From NCBI RefSeq assembly GCF_963678975.1, contig NC_089277.1, positions 23,572,672-23,636,671 of the forward strand: a DNA stretch of 64,000 nt, in the 5' to 3' direction. Below are positions 57,601-64,000 of this stretch, piece by piece (the stretch's first letter is position 1; each line of letters starts with the position of its first letter). The notes under the pieces are model-generated. The model worked only from the letters and a program-made list of their open reading frames with translations, was not told where the DNA came from and searched no databases. The position numbers and the translations under genes are program-made. The stretch is from Dysidea avara. Its lineage: Eukaryota > Porifera > Demospongiae > Dictyoceratida > Dysideidae.

Positions 57601-60600
57601 TAAGTTCTGGAATTGCAATTGACAAAGGGGTCTTATGCTACAATAGTTTTTAAATAAGACTAGTGGGTTTTAATTATTAAAAACACTAGGATTGCTTGTA
57701 ATATTCAATACAATGATATGGACATACTTACAGTTGGATTGCAGATATGAAGCTGCTGGCGAAGCCCAGAAAACCAAGGAAATGGGTAAAGGAGAAATTC
57801 TTGGCAACAAACTCAGCAGACACGTTGGTGACAGCATAACACAGTGCACCCACCATACACAGGATGTCACCGAGCACTGGATTAGATCCTGTAATAGAGG
57901 CAATACTCAAAATATAAAACAATTATACAGACTTCATAAATGAGATCTGCAAGCTTAATTCCATAACAAACACCTTGTCGCCCAAGTAACAGAATTATTT
58001 AGACTACCATTTGATGACTTTGCATTCATGCCAGTGTTTTGTACTAAACCAATGCACCATCACCGTGTGATCACACATTTTTGTTTAGGCCATATATAGA
58101 AATTGTAAGGAATAATATGCCGTACAGTTCAGTGAAGCTGCAACTAAATCAACTCCACATTACAACATACATACGTACTGTAAAGGGGAATATTGTAAAC
58201 CCAAAAATGCTGTCAGAGCCCAAATTCTTCTAACAAGAATTATAAAAATTATTTATTTAACTGAATTTTCTGCTGAGTGACTCCTGCCTGCTTGTAGTTA
58301 GCGATGTGGTATCGGTAGCAAGATGAGCTACTGCTAACATGGGCACACCCATAGGGATAACTGGATCTCTCTCGGACTAGTAGATGCCTCCAGCTGAGCA
58401 TAACTTGACTATAGTTAAGACTGAGGGCTTGATTTCTTCATTGCTTTGGCTCGAGTTGTGACTGTTCGTTGACATAATGCATGCATCATTAACTTACCTT
58501 TATTCTCCTTTGTGACCTGTTTCCTTCTTTGCTATAGTGTAGGTGTTCATTCATGGCAATGCATCACAGATTCAGTGCAAGTATCATTCCTAATTTCCAT
58601 AGTGACCAGATTGATTTAAGAGGCACTTCTTGGCACTGTTCTTACAGAAGTAACAAACCTGAAACAAAGCAAAGGGCTTCTTCGTTTTTCAACAATTTAT
58701 AATATGGGTGTACATTCACTTGTAATTTGCATAGCCACTGGATTGATAACAGAGGCACTTGTCAATACTGCTCTTTGTTTAAATGCTGTAAAATGGGTGG
58801 AACATATCTGAAAACAAAGCAGAATGGCCACTTTACTTTTCAGTAATTAATAGTAGGGGCACACGTTCAATTGTACAGTTATTATCTATATATATAATGC
58901 TATACTTTGATGCAGTATGTAAAACCAACCAATTTTGTGTAGTTTCCAGCTGTTTGCTCACGTAGGACATGCAGACATGTATTTCCTGAATTGAACAGTT
59001 ATGTTTGGTGTTTGGATAATTAAGGTATATATATAATAGTTATACGGGCACAATGTGGAGTCTAAGAAATTTATAAACCCGAAGGTCCGGGCTATAGCGC
59101 ACAAGCGAAGCGAGGGCGCTACTAAGGGCCTGAGGGTTTATAAATTTCATAGACTCCACATTGTGCCCGTATAACTGCTTTAGACTCTATTTCACATTAC
59201 ACTCAGATTACTTACCTCATCCATGGCTGTTTCTACAGTAGGCTCGGAAAAAGCGGCTGGTTTTCTTACGATAATACTAGCACCATGGCAACTATGTGTC
59301 CTCACGTGACTAAATAATCGCGCCCGTTAAATCACTGCACGTGAATAACGCATAGCGATTGGACAAACCCGATTTTGAGCATATGTCATATTGTGCTTAA
59401 AGGCGTGGAGTATATTAGAAAACAAGGTGGAGTATATGAGATTTATTACCCACCCAAAACAGCCTAAATAGAGTCTAAAATAATATTATGTTGTGCACCA
59501 AATTGTTAGTGATACTGTCAGTCAGTAAATTCAGCTTTGAAGTTTATCGTGATCGTCAAAAATGGAATAGTTGCAGGCCACATTCCAAACATAGTATTCA
59601 CGACAAAATTACTCACAAGCAAAATGATAGCATGCATTTTTATGTTTAGTATAACAAAAAAAAAAAAAAAAGCTATTAATTCAATGTGCAATTCTTTCAT
59701 CACTGAAATACGTACCATACATAGAAGTATTATTACACTAGAGCTGTGACCTGGACCAAATGTACATAACTGATTATTGGCTCCCTATCACCGATTGATT
59801 AACCGATTAATTGGCTTAATGATTATTTTTACATTTTCAATGTCATTTGTATATTAACAGTGTTTTCTTAATCAAACGTGCTGTTTGATATTAGAAGTAA
59901 GGTGAAAGAGTGGCTTTGTGATGTGTAATCCCTAACAAACAATTGATAAACAGCTTCCTTGCTCACTTTAGTACACTCTTTATGACCAAAACTGTAAACA
60001 ATTCTGTGGTCATGTGATCCAATTGTATAATTGGTTGTTGCATACATAGCCTGATTATCAATCACTTCAACAATAACTGATTGATTAACCGATTATTGCA
60101 TAACCGATTCACAGCCCTATATCTCACATACTGTACCTTTGTTAGATTTTCCACTGGTAATATCAGCATATGCAAGAGCAGCTATACCCAGCAGGCACAC
60201 ACCAGCCCCAGCAATGTGTAGTAGTTGATACTTGACCTTCAAGAACACGACAGAGAGCAGCATCACCCAAATGATTGTGCCACCACTGCCCAGTATCTGT
60301 GTGCAAGACGTAAAGCAGCAACTAACATTATGTTTTGTTTATGTGACTATTGTATACTGTACAGTGTATGTGAATGAGTTGGAATTTGGAAATCTTTCTA
60401 GATAGACGTTTTTACATACTGTATGAATAGAATAGTTTTCTGGTAAGATGCACACAATGAAATAGTGCGTAAGCCATGTGATAGGCTGCTTCTAATGTTT
60501 CAAAAGTACATTAGCAAGAAACACAGCAAGAATCCTGTCTAGCCGCCAGGTCACATCATACCATTTGCCACAATATTTTTCCATAATAATCCCTAGATGT

Positions 60601-60742
60601 GTTACTTATGAATAGTAAGGAATTTAGACACAAAGATGACTTCACAGGCAACACACATCACACTTCAACTTTTTTTTGCAAATAAATTGATTATTATGAA
60701 CTGTATATATGTGTGTAAATGCTGCAGATATGTGTGTACACA

Positions 60743-60828
<86 letters not shown>

Positions 60829-61946
60829 TACACACACTCACGTACACTACACATACTCACGCACACTACACACACTCACGCACACTACACACACTCACGC
60901 ACACTACACACACTCACGCACACTACACACACTCACGCACACTCACGCACACTCACACACTACACTACACACACTCACGCACACCACACCACACACACAC
61001 ACATACTTACTTGTATGCTAGTTAAGCTGGTGTACTGGTAAGCTAACACAAAACAGTAATTCCCTTCAACGTCCAACAAGGCCAACAGCAAGTACTTCCA
61101 CCAATGAGATTTTAGGACCTTCTCAAAGTCAGCACGTACTACAGCTAGGTAAGGAGTAAATGTCAATGCTATTAGGAAGTACATGAAAAACACTTGAGTA
61201 GTGGGTGTATCAATCGAGTATTTCTCCTCCAGTAACTGACTGAATACCCCACTACCACTGAGTAGCAGGGCCAGTACCTGCCCAGAAGCGAGTGTCAATA
61301 TCAGCCTATATTACACAATGGACAATCTGTACATACTGTAGTGTGTATAGGGTGAATCTATATATGCTACATATTTACAAGTAGATAATATCAAAAACTA
61401 GTCTCTGGGAGGGGGAACATGAATAGTAATGCCTTTGGTATTCACATGACTCAAAATGTAGTACATGTATTAAGCAGATGAGATTGGACACACTTTCAAG
61501 TGCCACTAAAACAAATTACACAAAGTTCATTATATTGAGGAGGGTGGTACGTACGTTGATCTTAGTATAATGTAGGTGGAGAAGCACCATTGTTTTATTT
61601 ATAGAATACGAAAGTGATAATATCTGGTGAAGTTGCATGCACTAAGCCACAACTTAATAATTTACCCATAACTCTGCGAAGCACAATCTGAATATCCAAC
61701 AAACCCCATAGTTTATCAAACAGTATGGTAGTACTGTTTAAGTAGGGATCGCTCTAAACGTGACACGTGGCGCCTAAACAAATTCCGCCTTTAAGAATCA
61801 TCTTAGAGGCATCTTATGCGACAAAAATCACCTTTGTGCAATAATATTAGTCCATCTAACATGAAATACAGCATTAAAAAGCAAGAAAACACTCACCAGT
61901 GGCCGGATATAGAATGTAAAAAGACCGCCAAAACCTGAAATTTCAT
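54670..61946 (-). CDS. SLC35F: SLC35F1/F2-like solute carrier, seven coding exons
   Basis: Exons (minus): 61946-61897, 61305-61011, 60296-60137, 57888-57732, 57079-57027, 56304-56150, 54990-54670; total 1,191 nt, 396 residues plus stop. All introns are GT-AG and every phase agrees. The start MKFQVLAVFLHSISGHW is chosen because its 50 nt exon gives the required phase 2. Conserved pieces: SHWWKYLLLALLDVEGNY, AYQYTSLTSIQ, GSGGTIIWVMLLS, GDILCMVGALCYAVTNVSAE, FLGFLGFASSFISAIQL, FALCLYCFYVMSPITMKYSS, ATLVNLSILTGNVYNL and GLFLFNYK, then FLSFFMILIGVIMFTIL. These match the human SLC35F1/F2 layout of about ten membrane helices (drug/metabolite transporter superfamily). The acidic cytosolic tail (DLMSDDYSEAEDVL) is lineage-specific. 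Substrate is uncertain; human SLC35F2 imports queuosine-type and drug substrates. TE insertions lie in introns only. Confidence 0.92.
55240..55620. repeat. Dispersed repeat in SLC35F intron
   Basis: GGGGCC-rich ends (CAGGGGCCCCAGCC near 55256 and CCAGGGGCCCC near 55538) bracket GATCAATATACTCTATTAGA and a second CTCTAATAGAGCAGTCACAG. It has the same motif as at 18.1 and 41.6 kb, here inside a longer element of about 360 bp. Confidence 0.6.
59039..59175. mobile_element. 137 bp foldback element in SLC35F intron
   Basis: GTTATACGGGCACAATGTGG and AGTCTAAGAAATTTATAAAC are mirrored at the right end with few differences; arms about 42 bp. The centre (GGTCCGGGC, GCGAAGCGAGGGCGC, GGGCCTGAGGG) is GC-rich and contains further inverted words. 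Resembles the foldbacks at 35.9 and 36.6 kb. Confidence 0.75.
59739..60119. mobile_element. hAT-like MITE adjacent to an SLC35F splice donor
   Basis: Ends TAGAGCTGTGA and TCACAGCCCTA, inner words CCGATTGATTAACCGATTA and complement. The flanks TATTACAC and TATCTCAC agree at 6 of 8 bases. The right end lies 17 bp from the GT of the exon 60137-60296 donor. Noncoding. Confidence 0.6.
60737..61002. repeat. (CA)n microsatellite and derived CACACTACACACTCACG repeat
   Basis: A pure CA tract (about 60747-60823) is followed by tandem variants of CACTACACACACTCACG to about 60975. It sits in SLC35F intron 2 and ends only about 8 bp from the GTAAGT donor of the exon 61011-61305. Open frames in it are artefacts. 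Confidence 0.97.
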
Positions 61947-62580
61947 CTGCCTCACTCACTGACCACGGTCACAAGCCTAGAAGCCAAACAAGGCAACGCA
62001 CAGCCATCATTTTACGCCTCAATAACAAACTCACCAATGGCATGTGCCTTTTATGATTCCGACGAGTGTGTTCCCTCTGCACCTTGTATTTCCTTTTATC
62101 TTCAATCAGGTTGGTTGTCTTCTTCTTCAAGAATCGTAACCATATTGAGGCGTTAATTTTCTGTATCAATACTTTCTTTCAGCCTCGCTTTCAGCAGCAT
62201 AATTATTTAGACACCACCTCAGAGCAGGATTTCAGAAGTGCTTCAGTCCTGGCACTACTATAAGAGGTATACAGCTAGATATCTGCAACTTCGCGATTGG
62301 GACCCCGTTCGCGGTAGCTTCGCAACCACACCCATCAAATAAAGATCTAGGTGGACTAATAGCGATAGAGTACGGAGATCACGCCTCTTAACAATCTAGC
62401 TATTTACTTAGCTAACAGTAAACAAGATGACCTCACCCCTTATTGGTCTAGCTAGCTGCACACCCCTTGGCTGACTCAAGATATACTCTAATACGACAGT
62501 CATGTAAGATATTCTAATAGAGCAGTCACAAGTTACACTGTAGCTAGCTGTGCTACAACATAAAACTACACAAACCAGTT
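61947..62580. other. SLC35F upstream region
   Basis: Probably the 5' UTR and promoter of the SLC35F gene. A basic minus-strand frame (LKKKTTNLIEDKRKYKVQRE, 61969-62169) has a GTGAGT donor after HMPL near 62037, so another 5' exon or an unrelated small gene is possible but not shown. CTCTAATACGACAGTCATG and a second TTCTAATAGAGCAGTCACAA (62486-62530) are another copy of the dispersed motif. Confidence 0.35.
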
Positions 62581-62588
62581 CTTTAAAA

Positions 62589-62838
62589 AAATGTCAATTT
62601 AAAAATGAAGTAGGGATTTATGCAATAAAAGTAGTGAAACAAGAGATGAATGATGGTATTACAGCATAGCTCAGTGGGAAAGTCCCTACTTTGGCAGTGA
62701 ACAAAATAATTGTTATAGCTAATGTGCCAAAGTAGGGACTTTCCCACCAAGCTATGCTGTAATACCATCATTCAACTCTTGTTTCACTACTTTTATTGCA
62801 TAGATCCCTACTTCATTTTTAAATTGACAATTTTTAAA
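62589..62838. mobile_element. 250 bp foldback element with ~110 bp arms
   Basis: AAAAATGTCAATTTAAAAAT and AAGTAGGGATTTATGCAATA at the left are mirrored at the right. The arms meet around TTGGCAGTGAACAAAATAATTG near 62715. Divergence between arms is a few percent, so it is young. Noncoding, family not recognised. Confidence 0.85.
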
Positions 62839-62839
62839 A

Positions 62840-63515
62840 ATACTATCAGTTTTGTATTGCGACTATTGCGGGTCACATGAAATACCAAATAAAACAAAGC
62901 AATTAAGGGTAATATAGTTAGATGGCACTTAGAGCGTGTCCAACCTCCCCTGTGTCTTACAGCATGCCCAAACTCCTCTGTGTATCAAGCATGTTATCAT
63001 ACACATGTGCACTTAGTCACATAAAAACCACCAAGCCACTACCACTCATAGTTTGTTTACTGGCTGCTCACTAACTTAACCGGCTCAGTGTTTAGACACG
63101 TACAGTGTTGTTTCAGTGAACTGCACTGTGTCAGACTAGGTCGTACCAACATGTTAATGAATTATTACTATACAATTACAAGTGTAGCAAAGTGACAAAA
63201 CACAAGTGGATTTATACCATTTTTATTAATTCTGTATGTAACATCCCTCACAATAAACACTAAACAATTGCACATCGAGTCAGTCACATCAGCACTTAGA
63301 CCTTCCACACATTATTATGACTTTTGAGAGATGAACCATCATAATTGAAAACTGAGACACAAAAAAGTACATAAATGAGTCCTTGGTCACATGCAACCAC
63401 CAAACAGGTTAGTGAATTAACGCCTATGAAGTGCTAAAGGCAACGTGAGAAACAAGGGCCTATTAAACTAAGGTGTTACAACCGTACGCGTGCTGTGTGT
63501 GACAACCCTGAAATT
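62840..63515. other. Intergenic, no feature recognised
   Basis: No coding sequence, tRNA or terminal repeats seen. Confidence 0.4.
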
Positions 63516-63517
63516 TA

Positions 63518-64000
63518 TCCTTTGGCAAATGCGGTACACAAAGCTGAACTGGAATGAACACTGTAAATATGTTTCAGCTAAAGCTACTAAAGCACTCAAT
63601 TTTCTTCGCCACTGCCTGTTCAATGCTCCTTCATCCATTAAATCTACTGCTTACAAATGCATTGTCCGCCCCGTTATGGAATATGCCAGTCCAGTTTGGC
63701 ATCCTCATACTGCTAAAAACATCAATGCTCTGGAATCTGTTCAGCGTAGAGCTGCCCGTTGGGCTTCCAATAGTAGGTGGATTCCTTCATCTCACTGTTG
63801 GAGTAAGTCTTCTGACGAATGCATCCAAGCATTAAAGTGGCCTACCATTCAACAGCGTCACAACTACTTTACTATTTGTTGCATTCATGATAGTCTCTAC
63901 CACAGGAATTCCTTACCATTTAGTGAACATTTTCAGTTGTCCCAAGCTCCCACAAGGTGTCACCCTCTATCTCTCCGGCCTGTGACATCGTCTATCAATT
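63518..64000 (+). mobile_element. LINE reverse-transcriptase C-terminal fragment, runs off the window
   Basis: The open plus frame reads TKLNWNEHCKYVSAKATKAL, NFLRHCLFNAPSSIKSTAYK, CIVRPVMEYASPVWHPHTAK, NINALESVQRRAARWASN, then CIQALKWPTIQQRHNYFTIC. This is the typical post-reverse-transcriptase region of jockey/CR1-type LINEs. No lesion is seen in this stretch. It differs from the two minus-strand LINEs at 9.4 and 30.7 kb and is a third family. The 5' part is missing (truncation near 63518). Confidence 0.85.

Noticed and set aside
60636-61041. Open frames of 100-129 codons rich in Thr-His
   Set aside because: They are translations of the CA microsatellite and its variants, in intron 2 of the SLC35F gene.
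61969-62169. Basic 66-codon minus frame as an extra SLC35F exon
   Set aside because: The 50 nt exon starting at 61946 already supplies a start codon in the right phase; the basic frame has no family match.
1-64000. Retroviral, LTR or Polinton-type elements
   Set aside because: I saw no paired long terminal repeats with a coding interior, and no capsid, integrase or protein-primed polymerase blocks.

Overview
The window looks like a gene-poor, repeat-rich stretch of an animal genome, most likely a demosponge. The evidence is an intron-bearing SLC35F-type transporter gene, a myosin VI gene fragment, two relatives of sponge/cnidarian short-chain collagen C4 C-terminal domains, remnants of a secreted Cys-rich family that I know mainly from sponges, and many invertebrate-type transposons. 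Species cannot be fixed from the sequence.

Layout. 0-9.3 kb: small foldback elements, an inverted pair of a GGAAC-rich repeat, and a 5.3 kb Helitron-like element carrying about 3.6 kb of a 30-31 bp minisatellite. 9.3-13.6 kb: a nearly complete CR1/L2-like LINE on the minus strand (ORF1 with PHD finger, ORF2 with endonuclease and reverse transcriptase, three small lesions). 15.0-16.3 kb: a run of exons from a myosin VI motor domain. 17.0-17.9 kb: an 870 bp near-palindrome. 18.8-19.5 kb: an intact single-exon secreted protein gene (253 aa). 23.4-24.4 kb: two inverted arrays of a 21 bp repeat. 25.1-30.1 kb: a complete-ended DNA transposon with 59 bp terminal inverted repeats, a 9 bp target duplication, a DUF6589-type transposase gene and a convergent RecQ-like helicase gene. 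This matches what I know of the AcademH lineage and is the most interesting item in the window. 30.6-37.1 kb: LINE tails, MITEs (one hAT MITE inserted inside an older foldback element) and a decayed gene with a Tudor-like tail. 37.1-39.6 kb: a second, inverted copy of the Helitron-like element. 41.6-46.4 kb: a segmental duplication, a subtilisin-like protease pseudogene and a broken paralogue of the 18.8 kb gene. 48.9-50.6 kb: two remnants of the Cys-rich secreted family. 54.7-61.9 kb: the SLC35F gene, seven coding exons on the minus strand whose phases all agree and give 396 residues. 62.6-64.0 kb: a palindrome and a plus-strand LINE tail.

Only two host genes look intact: the SLC35F-like transporter and the 253-residue secreted protein. 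Most remaining DNA is transposon-derived. The TE relations give a relative history: hAT-type MITEs inserted into older foldbacks, the Helitron-like element later gained an internal MITE, and a hAT MITE landed about 10 bp beyond an SLC35F splice donor.
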